From Novosphingobium sp. (GTDB lineage: Bacteria > Pseudomonadota > Alphaproteobacteria > Sphingomonadales > Sphingomonadaceae), in assembly GCF_020852455.1 (NCBI RefSeq), contig NZ_JADZAT010000015.1, positions 124,001-188,000 on the forward strand: a stretch of DNA of 64,000 nucleotides. Reading direction: 5' to 3'. The translations under genes were made by a program, and so were the position numbers. Position 1 is the first letter of the stretch. Each line of letters starts with the position of its first letter. Shown in pieces: positions 42,604 through 52,109 of this stretch. The notes under the pieces are model-generated. The model did not search any database and was not told the origin of the DNA. It was given only the letters and a program-made list of their open reading frames with translations.

Positions 42604-43155
42604 TTGGCCGGATTGACCAGTGCAGGGTTCAACCTGCTGGCCCCGCACCGCACCCGCCTTTCTTTCCGCTCGGTCAACCGGCGCGATACCCCGGGGTATG
42701 AGCCTGGCTTGCAGCGTCATCACATCCTGCCGCGCCAAGTTCTGACCCGCGCCTGCTTTGGTCCGCTGCTGCGTGCCCTGGGGCGCGAACAGGTCGATTT
42801 CGATGACTTCCGCCGCAACGGCCTGCTGCTGCCCGCCAACGACGCGGCGGCGGTCAGGATCGGCCTTCCGCTGCATCGCGGCCCGCACCGCGATTACAAC
42901 ACGATGGTGATCGAACGCGTCGGCCAGATCGAGGCAAGCTGGTCAACCATGCGCCTGCGCGCACCCGAAGTGGCCCTGGTTGAGGCTTACCAGCGGCTCG
43001 AGCTGTTGCAGCGCGCACTGCGCCGCCGGTTGCTTGACCAGCAACGCCGGCTGCGGCTGAACCGCCGCGACCCTCTGGGGCAGGGGCTGGACTTCAGCGA
43101 GCTTGACGCGATGGCCGCCACATTGTGGCAGGCCACCGATCAGCAACAACCTTAG
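42604..43155 (+). CDS. AHH/HNH-type nuclease domain protein (start uncertain)
   Basis: The 183-residue frame has an early LQRHHILPRQV, the Q/R-H-H-x-x-P pattern of the AHH branch of the HNH/EndoVII nuclease superfamily, followed by NGLLLPAND and LHRGPHRDYN, the second half of the motif. The rest is a helical, arginine-rich tail. There is no ATG before the domain; a TTG at 42604 with GGGGTG upstream is the best candidate start. AHH domains are often toxin tips in polymorphic toxin systems, but here there is no long carrier protein and no evident immunity gene, so a stand-alone nuclease is equally possible. Confidence 0.7.
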   Translation: MAGLTSAGFNLLAPHRTRLSFRSVNRRDTPGYEPGLQRHHILPRQVLTRACFGPLLRALGREQVDFDDFRRNGLLLPANDAAAVRIGLPLHRGPHRDYNTMVIERVGQIEASWSTMRLRAPEVALVEAYQRLELLQRALRRRLLDQQRRLRLNRRDPLGQGLDFSELDAMAATLWQATDQQQP

Positions 43156-43164
43156 GTCCTGACG

Positions 43165-44145
43165 CTAGTCCAGCGCCATCCGGGCCTTGGCGGCCAGTTC
43201 GGTGCGGGCCTGGTCATATTCGGCTTCCAGCTTGCTGACCCGGTCGGCCACGCTGTCAACCGCGTCAACCGCGCCGATGCCCTGGCCCGAGCCCCAGATG
43301 TCCTTCCAAGCCTTGGCTTCGGTGTTGCCGCCCGAACCGAAATTCATCTTGCTGGGATCGCTTTGGGGCAGGTTGTCGGGATCAAGCCCGGCCGCCACGA
43401 TCGAGGGCCGCAGGTAGTTGCCGTGGACCCCGGTGAACAGGTTCGAATAGACGATATCGTCGGCCTTGCCGGCCACGATGGCGTCCTTGTAGCCCTGCTG
43501 GGCATTGGCTTCCTTGGTTGCGATCCAGGGGCTGCCGATATAGGCGAAATCGGCCCCCATCGCCTGTGCCGCCAGGATCGAGCGGCCGCAGGCGATCGAG
43601 CCCGAGAGCGCCACCAGCCCGTCAAACCATTGGCGGATTTCCTGCATCAGAGCGAAGGGTGAAAGCACGCCTGCATGGCCGCCGGCACCGGCCGCCACGG
43701 GAATCAGGCCGTCAGCCCCCTTTTCGATCGCCTTGCGGGCGAAGCGATCGTTGATGACATCGTGCATCACGATCCCGCCCCAGGCATGAACCGCCTGGTT
43801 GATATCCTCACGCGCGCCCAGCGAGGTGATGGTCATCGGCACCTGCCATTTGGCGCAGACCTCCATGTCTTCTTCCAGCCGGTTGTTCGATTTGTGAACG
43901 ATCTGGTTCACGGCATAGGGCGCCGCGGGACGATCGGGATTGTCGCGGTTGTGCGCGGCCAGTTCCTCGGTAATCCGGTGCAGCCATTCGTCGAGCACGC
44001 CCGAGGGCCGGGCGTTGAGCGCCGGGAAGCTGCCGATGATCCCGGCCTTGCACTGGGCGATGACCAGGTCGGGCACAGAAATGATGAACAGCGGCGAAGC
44101 GATGACAGGCAGGCGCAGGCGATCGAACGGGGCGGGCAGCGGCAT
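43165..44145 (-). CDS. Nitronate monooxygenase family protein
   Basis: The 326-residue TIM-barrel FMN enzyme matches the nitronate monooxygenase (2-nitropropane dioxygenase) family. It starts with the substrate-side segment LPVIASPLFIISVPDLVIAQ, and has the catalytic-type histidine in AAGAGGHAGVLSPF and the FMN phosphate site ACGRSILAAQAMGADFAYIGS. These enzymes oxidise alkyl nitronates or propionate-3-nitronate; many members have other, unknown substrates. AAGAG precedes the ATG. Confidence 0.9.
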   Translation of the reverse strand: MPLPAPFDRLRLPVIASPLFIISVPDLVIAQCKAGIIGSFPALNARPSGVLDEWLHRITEELAAHNRDNPDRPAAPYAVNQIVHKSNNRLEEDMEVCAKWQVPMTITSLGAREDINQAVHAWGGIVMHDVINDRFARKAIEKGADGLIPVAAGAGGHAGVLSPFALMQEIRQWFDGLVALSGSIACGRSILAAQAMGADFAYIGSPWIATKEANAQQGYKDAIVAGKADDIVYSNLFTGVHGNYLRPSIVAAGLDPDNLPQSDPSKMNFGSGGNTEAKAWKDIWGSGQGIGAVDAVDSVADRVSKLEAEYDQARTELAAKARMALD

Positions 44146-44251
44146 CTCTCTTGGGTATCCCTGTTTATGACGTGACAGGTTTTCCTATGAGACTGATTGA
44201 CCGCTGTCGAGGGGCTTGCGGTATCGGCGCGCGATCCATAGCCTGCAACCC

Positions 44252-44794
44252 ATGCACCCCATGATCATCGGCCTCGCTTGCGATGGCGAACATCGCTTTT
44301 CAAAGCTGCCGTGCGATAGCATCGTGCTGATCGCGGGGCGGGGCGTGCAGGGCGATGCCCACGCCGGCCAGCTTGTTCAGCACCGCTCGCGCGTGGCCAA
44401 GAACCCCAATGCGGCCAACTTGCGGCAGGTTCACTTGATTCAGGCCGAACTGTTCGATGAACTGGCCAGCAAAGGCTTTGTAGTTGCACCAGCCCAGTTG
44501 GGTGAAAACGTGACCACGCGCGGGATCGACCTGCTTGGCCTGTCGTGCGGTACGCGGCTGCGGTTGGGAGCGGACGCGCTGATCGAGATCACCGGCCTGC
44601 GCAATCCGTGCAAGCAGATCGACGGGCTGGCTAGGGGCTTGATGGCGGCAACGCTCGACACCGCCTCCGATGGCAGCCTGATCCGCAAGGCCGGGGTCAT
44701 GGCCGTGGTCATCACCGGCGGGGAAGTGCAGGTGGGCGATGCGATCGAGCTGGAATCGATGCCGCTGGCGCATGAGCCGCTTGAGCCGGTCTAG
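44252..44794 (+). CDS. MOSC domain-containing protein
   Basis: The 180-residue protein has the beta-strand MOSC domain found in molybdenum-cofactor sulfurases and YiiM-type proteins. Motifs are GRGVQGDAHAG, RQVHLIQAELF, LGENVTTRGIDL and the cysteine-containing ITGLRNPCKQID, in which the Cys is the expected Moco-binding residue. The start could be 44252 or 44261 (two close ATGs, no clear Shine-Dalgarno). Such proteins reduce N-hydroxylated compounds using Moco. Its job here is unknown. Confidence 0.88.
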   Translation: MHPMIIGLACDGEHRFSKLPCDSIVLIAGRGVQGDAHAGQLVQHRSRVAKNPNAANLRQVHLIQAELFDELASKGFVVAPAQLGENVTTRGIDLLGLSCGTRLRLGADALIEITGLRNPCKQIDGLARGLMAATLDTASDGSLIRKAGVMAVVITGGEVQVGDAIELESMPLAHEPLEPV

Positions 44795-44848
44795 GCAAAG
44801 GCGTTACCGGGAAATTTGAAACGAGCTTTAGTGACGCTTGCCGAGCGC

Positions 44849-44866
44849 GTGTTATCTCGATAACAC
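44849..44866. promoter_or_regulatory. Perfect palindrome before the AraC-type regulator
   Basis: GTGTTATC-TC-GATAACAC is an exact 8-base inverted repeat with a 2-base spacer, ending 11 bases before the regulator ATG. It is a likely operator or part of the promoter. AraC proteins usually bind direct repeats, so another regulator may bind here. Confidence 0.5.
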
Positions 44867-44877
44867 AGTTGGTGAAA

Positions 44878-45927
44878 ATGACCTTGGCCGACAATTCCTT
44901 TATCTCTGAGGCAGCACCAATCCGCCAGTCGGTGGCGGCCGGGATGGTTCTGGGACTGATCGAATTCGCCGCTGCGCACGGCGCCGATCGGGAGAGTCTG
45001 TTCGCCATGGTCGGAATGGCAGGAATCAACGACCCCGATCCCAACCGCCGGATTGCGCTCGATCGTTATGCCGCAATGCTGCGCGAAGCGGCGCGGCAAT
45101 GCGGGGATCCCGCGCTGGCAATCTATTTCGCTGAACAGACCAATTTCGCCGACCTATCGATCGTCGGTCTGATCGGCTATGCTTCGGAAACGATGCGCGA
45201 TGCGCTTGACCAGCTCAACCGCTTCGGGCGGCTGGTGACTGACCTGGCGGTGCGCGGCGGCAATCGATTTATCCTGAGCCATGAACCCGATGGTCTGTGG
45301 CTGACCGATTGCCGGATCGACGAGCCGCCATTCCCCGAACTGACCGAATCGACGCTGGTGCGAATGGTCGTGGGTACCCGCCAATTCGGCGAAACGCCCT
45401 ATGCCAGCCTGGCCGAAGTCACCCATCAGGATCGCGGCACCGGGGTTGAACTTGAACGGGCGCTGCGCGTGCCGGTTCGCTTCGGTGCTGCCCGCAACGC
45501 ACTGCGGGTCAGTCAGGAATGGCAGGAATACCGGATCGCGCTTTACCCGCGCTATGCCTTCGGCCTGTTCTGCGCGGACGCGGATCGCCTGCTGGCGCAG
45601 CTCGACGCCAGCCGCACGGTCAGCGGCCAGGTCGAACGCGCGCTGGTGCCATTGCTGCATACCGGCACCGTCTCGGCTGAAAGCGTAGCCCGTGGGCTCG
45701 GCTACAGCGGGCAGGGGCTTTACCGAGCGCTACGGGCCGAAGGGCAGACGTTTGAGGCGCTGCACGCCGCGCTGCGACACCGCTTTGCGCAGGGGTATCT
45801 TGAACAGGGCCGGGCCTCGCTCAAGGAGATTGCCTATCTGCTGGGCTATTCAGATGTCTCGGCCTTTTCCCGGGCGTTCAAGCGTCGGGAGGGGATGGCG
45901 CCGGGCAGCTATCGCCGTAAGCGCTAG
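44878..45927 (+). CDS. AraC-family transcriptional regulator
   Basis: The 349-residue protein has an N-terminal ligand domain of the Arabinose_bd/OruR type (about 15-200) and a C-terminal double helix-turn-helix. The second unit, SLKEIAYLLGYSDVSAFSRAFKRREGMAPGSYR, is cut here by position as residues of about 312-345. Regulators with this N-terminus often respond to catabolic substrates. It is convergent with an iron-containing alcohol dehydrogenase gene (4-base overlap of the ends) and could control the nearby catabolic operons, but this is not shown by the sequence. Confidence 0.92.
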   Translation: MTLADNSFISEAAPIRQSVAAGMVLGLIEFAAAHGADRESLFAMVGMAGINDPDPNRRIALDRYAAMLREAARQCGDPALAIYFAEQTNFADLSIVGLIGYASETMRDALDQLNRFGRLVTDLAVRGGNRFILSHEPDGLWLTDCRIDEPPFPELTESTLVRMVVGTRQFGETPYASLAEVTHQDRGTGVELERALRVPVRFGAARNALRVSQEWQEYRIALYPRYAFGLFCADADRLLAQLDASRTVSGQVERALVPLLHTGTVSAESVARGLGYSGQGLYRALRAEGQTFEALHAALRHRFAQGYLEQGRASLKEIAYLLGYSDVSAFSRAFKRREGMAPGSYRRKR

Positions 45928-47075
45928 GCCCAGGCCTGCCGATAGAGCGCGACAATCTCATCCGTATCGGGCACGCGCGGGTTGTTGGCGGGCGAACCGG
46001 ATGCAAGGGCCTGTTCGGCCATCAGCGGCAGCAGGCTGTCCCACCGGGCCGGGTCGATCCCGTAATCGCGCGGGCTGGGCACTGCCAGGTCGGCGTTGAT
46101 CCGGTGCAGCGCTTCAACCAGCCGGCCAACCGCTGACTGATCGCTTTCCACCTCATCGGCCAGGGCCATGGCCCGCGCGCAATCCGCATACCGGCCCAAT
46201 GCAGCGGGTGCGCTCCACTGGGTGACCACCGGCATCAGCATCGCGTTCGACAGGCCGTGGCTGACGTGAAAATGCGCGCCGATCGGCCGGCTCATCCCGT
46301 GAACCAGCGCGACCGAGCTGTTCGAAAAGGCGATCCCGCCCTGCAAGGCTCCCAGCATCAGGGCTTCACGCGCCGGGCGGTCACCCGGATCGGTGCAGGC
46401 GCGCGGCAGATTGGGCCAGATCAGCCGCATCGCCGAAAGCGCCATGGCATCCGCAAAGGGATTGGCCTGCTTCGAAACATAGGCCTCGATCGCATGGACC
46501 AGACTGTCGATCCCGGTATCGGCGGTAAGCCGCGCCGGTTTGGTCAGGGTCAGCTCGTAATCGACCAGCGCGATTTGGGGCAGATAGGCCAGCCCGGCGC
46601 AGAGCATCTTCTCGTCGGTTTCGGCATCGGTGATCACGGTAAAGCGCGTCGCTTCGCTGCCAGTCCCGGCGGTGGTGGGAATGGCCAGGATCGGCAAGCC
46701 TGGTGCATTCTCCTGATGCGGGGCCTTGAGATCGCGCACCGCGCGGTCGCGCTTCACGGCGATAATCTTGGCGCTGTCGATCGGGCTGCCGCCGCCAAGC
46801 CCGATCACGCAATCGTGATCGCCTTCGGCCAGAACCGCACAGCCTGCTTCGATCGAAGTCACGGTAGGATCAGGCACCACACCGGTAAAGGCCCGCGCGG
46901 CGATCCCGGCACCGGCCAGCAGGTCAAGCACTCTCTGAAGCAGGCCGGAACCTTCGATCCAGCTATCGGTCACCACCAGCGGACGTGCCAGGCCGGCCTG
47001 CGCGAGAACCTGCGGGAGCTCTGCCAGCACCCCGCCGCCGATGCGGATCACCCGTGGCAGATTGATCGCGGCCAT
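45924..47075 (-). CDS. Iron-containing alcohol dehydrogenase
   Basis: The 383-residue protein is a group III alcohol dehydrogenase. The nucleotide loop GLGGGSPIDSAK (92-103) and the metal ligands D190, H194, H259 and H273 (GIDSLVHAIEAY; HGMSRPIGAHFHVSHG) are complete. It oxidises an alcohol or reduces an aldehyde with NAD(P). The gene starts 3 bases after the DUF3604 stop and is the third gene of a minus-strand operon with an amidohydrolase, so it probably takes part in breaking down one compound. Confidence 0.93.
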   Translation of the reverse strand: MAAINLPRVIRIGGGVLAELPQVLAQAGLARPLVVTDSWIEGSGLLQRVLDLLAGAGIAARAFTGVVPDPTVTSIEAGCAVLAEGDHDCVIGLGGGSPIDSAKIIAVKRDRAVRDLKAPHQENAPGLPILAIPTTAGTGSEATRFTVITDAETDEKMLCAGLAYLPQIALVDYELTLTKPARLTADTGIDSLVHAIEAYVSKQANPFADAMALSAMRLIWPNLPRACTDPGDRPAREALMLGALQGGIAFSNSSVALVHGMSRPIGAHFHVSHGLSNAMLMPVVTQWSAPAALGRYADCARAMALADEVESDQSAVGRLVEALHRINADLAVPSPRDYGIDPARWDSLLPLMAEQALASGSPANNPRVPDTDEIVALYRQAWA

Positions 47076-47078
47076 CGC

Positions 47079-48971
47079 TCAGCTTTGCGGCCGGTACCAG
47101 ATCGGCGAGGTATAGGCACGCTCCTGATCCTTGAGCCGCGCACCCTTTGGTGGTTTGGTGCCAAAGCGGACCATGTCATAGGCCACCCAGCGCGGGGTCG
47201 GGATTTCGAGCACCCGGACATAATAGAAGGCGCGCTGATCGGCGTGAAAATCAGGATCGCGCCAGACGGTGCTGAGCGCCGCAGCGCCGATCGAATTGCG
47301 ATAGGTGGCGGTGGCAAGGTTGACGGTATCGCCAACCGGAGCCAGTTTGCCACCGACGATCTTGCGTCTGCCCGGTGCGGACCAGGCGACGTCATAGATC
47401 TGCTCGTGCGGTTCGCCCTGGGCATCGACCCAGCCCTTGATCACTTGCACCCGATCCAGGTTTGCGCCGATCGGATCCTTGAGCGCCGAGATCAGCAGGC
47501 TGGGGGCGCCCTTGCCGGGCTTCATTGCGCCGCCCATCGGTACACCGCGGGCATAGCCGGTGCGGACCCAGTCACCCTTGAGATCGCGGGGCGAGAAATC
47601 CCACCCGGCGAAGACCCGCACCGTCATGCGCGGGCCGGTTGTCGCATAGACCTCGCGCCGCTGCATCGCGTCGAAGATTGCTTCGCGCGTGTTGGCCGTG
47701 GCCCAGACCGCGGCCAGCCCGCCCGACTGGTATTGCCAACCGATCCGGCCTTCCTTGATCCCGGGATTGACCACCGCATTGCCCCGGTCTGCCCCAGGGG
47801 CTTCGTTGCTGAACTTGCCGTGGAAATTGTCTTCTTCGGTCGAAGCGAGTGCGGTGTGGCTATCGGAAGACCCGATCAGCCCCAGCATGTAGGGATTGAT
47901 CCCGGTTTCCGCTTCAAGCAATAGCCCGCGTTTCAGCACTTCGCGAAGATACTCGCCCCCGAACATTCCGGGCTGCTTCAGCGTGGTCAGCGGGGCATTG
48001 CCATTTTCCCAGCCGGCGTCGCCGAAATCGGCGAATTCATCGTTGCGCGACAGCGCCGGGTGGCTTTCGCTATCGCCCTTGTACTGGGTTACTTCGGCCA
48101 GCGGTTCATGCGCGGCACGGCGGCGGTTCATTTCCGCAGTCAGTTGCCCGCCGTCCCAGTCGCTCATCAAGAAGGCCATGCCGTTCGACAGATTGGAATT
48201 GTGCGGGATCGCCAGGGTCTGCCCGCCCGTCGCCCTGGCATAGGCATCCATGTAATCCCACAGCGGCTCGGGGCCCTTCTTGCCGTCAGACGGGAAGGGC
48301 AGAACCTTGCGGGCCTTGTCTGCACCATCGCGGAAAATGACGTTGCGGTGCAGGGTGTTGCCCTTGGGCTGGAGCGAGTATTCGAAGCCGATCAGCGCGG
48401 TGAACTTGCCCGGTTCGTTGTAGCGCTCAACCGCATCCAGCTGGCCATCCCACACCCGCCGGGCGGTTTCACGCATCCGCTTGGGATCGGCGAAATCGGG
48501 CGGAAGGGTGCCTTTGGATGCTGCGGTAACCATCTCGCGAAAGGCGCCATAGGCGGCATCGCCGCCCTGGTGCATCATCGCTCGCCAGCGTTTGAGCGTC
48601 GGATCGGCGATCTGGTCTTCCGGCGTGTTGTAGAGGTCAGCCGTAACTCCGATCGCGTCGCTGTGATCCGCAATCGTCAGGAAGTCGAGCGGGCGATGCA
48701 GCTTGGCCTTCCCGCCGGCGGTCGTCACCTCTTCGCCGCGGGCAAAGCGCAAGGCGTCTTCGGGGCCCAGCCGTAGCCCGGCGGTAAACGCGTCGAACGA
48801 ATTGGCGGTGTGAAGGTGGGTGTCACCCCACAGCACCTTCTGGGGATAGGGATCCTGCTTCACCGCAGGGACCGCCGCAGCGGCCTGCACCGGAGCGTCA
48901 GGCTGGCCAGCCAGAGTCAGACCAACGCCCAGCGCCAGGGCGCCTAAAGCAACCGAATGAACTAGTCGCAT
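47079..48971 (-). CDS. DUF3604 family exported protein
   Basis: The 630-residue protein has a signal peptide (residues 1 to about 30) and a PHP-like metal-binding domain: GDTHLHTANSFDAF near the N-terminus, IADHSDAIG, AIPHNSN and GSSDSHTA. This is the DUF3604 family, whose members look like metallohydrolases, but no reaction is established. The start at 48971 begins the signal peptide. It lies 12 bases after the amidohydrolase gene and 3 bases before the iron alcohol dehydrogenase, forming one operon. Confidence 0.9.
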   Translation of the reverse strand: MRLVHSVALGALALGVGLTLAGQPDAPVQAAAAVPAVKQDPYPQKVLWGDTHLHTANSFDAFTAGLRLGPEDALRFARGEEVTTAGGKAKLHRPLDFLTIADHSDAIGVTADLYNTPEDQIADPTLKRWRAMMHQGGDAAYGAFREMVTAASKGTLPPDFADPKRMRETARRVWDGQLDAVERYNEPGKFTALIGFEYSLQPKGNTLHRNVIFRDGADKARKVLPFPSDGKKGPEPLWDYMDAYARATGGQTLAIPHNSNLSNGMAFLMSDWDGGQLTAEMNRRRAAHEPLAEVTQYKGDSESHPALSRNDEFADFGDAGWENGNAPLTTLKQPGMFGGEYLREVLKRGLLLEAETGINPYMLGLIGSSDSHTALASTEEDNFHGKFSNEAPGADRGNAVVNPGIKEGRIGWQYQSGGLAAVWATANTREAIFDAMQRREVYATTGPRMTVRVFAGWDFSPRDLKGDWVRTGYARGVPMGGAMKPGKGAPSLLISALKDPIGANLDRVQVIKGWVDAQGEPHEQIYDVAWSAPGRRKIVGGKLAPVGDTVNLATATYRNSIGAAALSTVWRDPDFHADQRAFYYVRVLEIPTPRWVAYDMVRFGTKPPKGARLKDQERAYTSPIWYRPQS

Positions 48972-48983
48972 CCTTACCCCCAA

Positions 48984-50024
48984 TTATCCGAGCAGATGTT
49001 CCATCCCATAAAACCGCGCGGCTGTTCCGGCATAGAGCGCTCGCTTCTCATCCGCCGAAGCGCCCAGCGTCAGTCGTTTGAACGCATTCCACAGCACGCT
49101 ATAGCTCGCGCCCCACTTGTCGACCGGATAGTTGCTTTCGAACATTGCCCGTTCGGGCCCGAAGGCCTCGATGCAGGTTTCGATATAGGGCCTCCACATC
49201 GCTGCCAGCACTTCGGACGTAAGCCCGGCGGCGGGGCCATGATCGGGCATCCCGGCGAACGACATCGCCAGCCCGCCCAGCTTGACCGAGACGTTCTGGC
49301 ACTGGCCGATCGCCTTGATCTTCTCACGCCACAGATCGAAGCGTTCGTGCAGCTTGCCGTGATAAGGCCCCATGCCCAGCGGCGTACCGCAATGGTCAAG
49401 GCAGATTGGCTGGTCGGGGAAAGCCCGGGCCAGGCTCAACACATCGTCAAGCTGCGGTTCAAGCAGCCAGGCATCGAAAGTCAGTCCGCGCTTGCCCAGT
49501 TCGGCGAAACCTTCGCGGAACCGGGCGTCGAGGTAGAGACCGCCGGGGTGATGGAACGGGGGGCCAAGCACATCGGGATCGGCATCCCAGGCTGCGGCAT
49601 GGCGAATGCCCTTGAAGCGCGGGCTGGCGGCCGAGAGCGCATCAAGCACATCGCCGGCCTTGCCGCCCAGGGTCAGGTCGGCATGGCCGATGATCGCATC
49701 GCACATCCTGACATCGCCATAGAGCCCGCAGGCGCTCTGCGCAGCGACGCCGTTGACGTATTCGACTTCACCCACAACCTTCATGTCGTCGCTGGCCCCG
49801 GCGCGATAGAATGCGCCGCATTCCATGAACACCGTCCCGATCACGTTATGGCCGCTGGTGACGTCGGCGTGCAGTTCGTTGAAGGTGTAGTAGGGCGAAA
49901 GCGCGATTGCCGCGAGGAAGTGGTGCCGCGGTTCCGGGAATGCGCTGAGCAGCGGGCGCAGGTCCCACAGGTGATGGTGCGGATCGATGATGGGCAGATC
50001 GGGTTCGAGGATCGCTTCGCTCAT
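48984..50024 (-). CDS. Amidohydrolase family protein (amidohydrolase 2)
   Basis: The 346-residue TIM-barrel hydrolase has the metal-binding start IIDPHHHLWDL (H16-H18), a middle SPRFKGIRHAA, CLDHCGTPLG and the late aspartate region MFESNYPVDKW. This is the lactonase/decarboxylase branch (LigI- or sulfomuconolactone hydrolase-like). It would hydrolyse a lactone or decarboxylate an aromatic intermediate. AAAGGAGAG precedes the ATG at 50024. The operator-like palindrome at 50094 lies in the 101-base gap to the divergent SDR operon. Confidence 0.9.
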   Translation of the reverse strand: MSEAILEPDLPIIDPHHHLWDLRPLLSAFPEPRHHFLAAIALSPYYTFNELHADVTSGHNVIGTVFMECGAFYRAGASDDMKVVGEVEYVNGVAAQSACGLYGDVRMCDAIIGHADLTLGGKAGDVLDALSAASPRFKGIRHAAAWDADPDVLGPPFHHPGGLYLDARFREGFAELGKRGLTFDAWLLEPQLDDVLSLARAFPDQPICLDHCGTPLGMGPYHGKLHERFDLWREKIKAIGQCQNVSVKLGGLAMSFAGMPDHGPAAGLTSEVLAAMWRPYIETCIEAFGPERAMFESNYPVDKWGASYSVLWNAFKRLTLGASADEKRALYAGTAARFYGMEHLLG

Positions 50025-50093
50025 TTTCGCCTCTCCTTTTGTCACGCAGCTTATGCTCGCCTTGGCGTTTGACAAGCAGGCTTCGCAGGCACA

Positions 50094-50109
50094 TTAATCG
50101 CTCGATTAA
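50094..50109. promoter_or_regulatory. Palindromic operator, TTAATCG-NN-CGATTAA family, site 2
   Basis: TTAATCG-CT-CGATTAA is a perfect 7-base inverted repeat with a 2-base spacer. It lies between the divergent amidohydrolase (minus) and SDR (plus) operons, 16 bases before the SDR ATG, so one regulator could control both. The same motif is at 17930 and 61841. Confidence 0.7.
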
Positions 50110-50125
50110 AAATGTGGAGAGGGCA

Positions 50126-50863
50126 ATGGCGGGCGATACCGATTTTTCCGGCAAGCGGGTGCTGGTGGTGGGCGGATCGAGCGGGATCGGCAACGGGATT
50201 GCCCACGGTTTTCGCGAGCGCGGCGCAGCTGTGCATGTTTGGGGAACCCGCGCGAACGTCAGCGATTACGATCCGGCGGACGGGTCTGACCTGACCGGGC
50301 TGGGCTATACTTGCGTCGATGTCGGCGATCCCGATGCGATTGCGGCGGCGCCCATGCCCTTCGATGGCCTGGATGTGCTGGTACTGTGCCAGGGCACTGT
50401 GGTTTACAAGCGCGGCGAGTTTGAACGCGCCGGGTGGGACCGGGTGATGGCGGTCAACCTCGACAGCCTGATGCACTGCGCAAGCAAGTTCTGTGAGCAG
50501 CTCGCCGCAGCCAGGGGCAGCGTGATCATTGTCAGCTCGATCTCGGGCCTGAAGGCCAATATCGGCAATCCGGCCTATGCCGCGTCGAAGGCTGGGGCGA
50601 TCAGCCTGACCAAGACGCTGGGCCAGGCCTGGGCGCCGATGGGGATCCGGGTCAACGGGCTGGCCCCTGGGCTGGTTGATACCAAACTGACCAAGGTCAC
50701 CACCCAGCATCCTGATCGTCTGGCCGGCGCACTGGCGCGCATCCCTGATGGTCGCATGGGCACACCCGCAGACATGGCCGGCACCGCAATTTTCCTCGCC
50801 TCCCCGCTCGCATCCTACGTCACCGGACACACGGTGATCGTCGATGGCGGGCTCTCGCTCTGA
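50126..50863 (+). CDS. Short-chain dehydrogenase/reductase
   Basis: The 245-residue classical SDR has the cofactor loop GGSSGIG (16-22) and the catalytic set S138, Y151 and K155 (SSISG; YAASK). The usual NNAG strand-4 motif is replaced by LCQG (88-90). It probably oxidises a hydroxy-acyl or cyclic alcohol intermediate with NAD. The start at 50126 has GGAGAGGG upstream. It is the first gene of an operon with acyl-CoA dehydrogenase, another SDR and a zinc alcohol dehydrogenase. Confidence 0.93.
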   Translation: MAGDTDFSGKRVLVVGGSSGIGNGIAHGFRERGAAVHVWGTRANVSDYDPADGSDLTGLGYTCVDVGDPDAIAAAPMPFDGLDVLVLCQGTVVYKRGEFERAGWDRVMAVNLDSLMHCASKFCEQLAAARGSVIIVSSISGLKANIGNPAYAASKAGAISLTKTLGQAWAPMGIRVNGLAPGLVDTKLTKVTTQHPDRLAGALARIPDGRMGTPADMAGTAIFLASPLASYVTGHTVIVDGGLSL

Positions 50864-50878
50864 AAGGATAGCATCACA

Positions 50879-52105
50879 ATGGATTTCGAACACAGCGACA
50901 AGGTGAAGGACCTGCTGGCCAAGGTCGGCGCGTTTATGGACGAGCACATCTATCCCAACGAGGAATCCTATCACGATTGGGTCAATGATCCTGCGAAGCT
51001 GTGGCAGGAATGGCCGGGGATGGAAGACCTCAAGGCCAAGGCGCGGGCGCAGGGGCTGTGGAACCTGTTCCTGCCGCACGAGTATGGCGAGTTCTCGCCC
51101 GGGCTGACCAATCTTGAATATGCGCCGGTCGCCGAACTACTGGGGCGCGTGCCCTGGGCAAGTCAGGTGCTCAACTGTTCGGCCCCCGATACCGGCAACA
51201 TGGAAGTGTTGGCCAAATACGGCTCACCGCAGCAGCAGGAAAAGTGGCTCAAGCCGCTGCTCGAAGGCACGATCCGCTCGGCCTATGTGATGACCGAGCC
51301 GCAGGTCGCTTCGTCCGATGCGACCAATCTTGAGCTGTCGATCACCCCCGATGGTGACGAATACGTTCTCAACGGTCGCAAGTGGTGGATCTCAAACGCG
51401 ATGCACCCGCGCTGCGATATCTGGATCGTGATGGGCAAGACCGATTTCAACGCCCCGCGCCATGCCCAGCATTCGCAGATTCTGGTTGAACCGAACACAC
51501 CGGGCATCACCATCGTGCGCCACCTCACCGTCTTCGGTTCGCACAATTCGCCGGGCGGCGAATGCGAACTGCGCTTTGACAACGTCCGGGTGCCCAAGGA
51601 AAACCTGATCCTGGGTGAGGGGCGCGGGTTCGAGATCGCGCAAGGCCGCCTTGGACCGGGCCGGATCCATCACTGCATGCGTTCGATCGGTCAGGCCCAG
51701 CGGGCGATGGAGATCATGGCCCGCCGTGCCGACAGCCGCACCGCCTTCGGCAAGAAGCTGGCCGACCAGTCGAGCATCCGTCAGGATATCGCGCGCAGCT
51801 TCTGCGAGGTCGAAATGGCGCGGCTGCTGACGCTGAAGGCAGCCGATGCAATGGACCGCTATGGCAACAAGGTGGCCAAGGACCTGATCGCCGCGATCAA
51901 GGTTGTTGCTCCGCAAATGGCGCAGACCGTGTGCGACCGGGCGATCCAGGTCCACGGCGGGATGGGTGTTTCGGACGATACGCCGATTGCCCGGTTCTTC
52001 ACCCTGAACCGCTTCGTGCGTATCGCCGACGGCCCGGACGAAGTCCATATGAGCCAGCTCGGCAAGTCGAAGATCAAGGAATACGTCGCGATGAACGAGC
52101 GTTAG
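50879..52105 (+). CDS. Acyl-CoA dehydrogenase
   Basis: The 408-residue FAD enzyme matches the acyl-CoA dehydrogenase family (ACAD10/11-like branch). Motifs are [30 protein letters not shown], the substrate/FAD segment [17 protein letters not shown], and near the end [18 protein letters not shown]. It introduces a double bond into an acyl-CoA, passing electrons to ETF. It lies 15 bases after the SDR and 4 bases before the next SDR in the same operon. Confidence 0.95.
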   Translation: MDFEHSDKVKDLLAKVGAFMDEHIYPNEESYHDWVNDPAKLWQEWPGMEDLKAKARAQGLWNLFLPHEYGEFSPGLTNLEYAPVAELLGRVPWASQVLNCSAPDTGNMEVLAKYGSPQQQEKWLKPLLEGTIRSAYVMTEPQVASSDATNLELSITPDGDEYVLNGRKWWISNAMHPRCDIWIVMGKTDFNAPRHAQHSQILVEPNTPGITIVRHLTVFGSHNSPGGECELRFDNVRVPKENLILGEGRGFEIAQGRLGPGRIHHCMRSIGQAQRAMEIMARRADSRTAFGKKLADQSSIRQDIARSFCEVEMARLLTLKAADAMDRYGNKVAKDLIAAIKVVAPQMAQTVCDRAIQVHGGMGVSDDTPIARFFTLNRFVRIADGPDEVHMSQLGKSKIKEYVAMNER

Positions 52106-52109
52106 GCCA

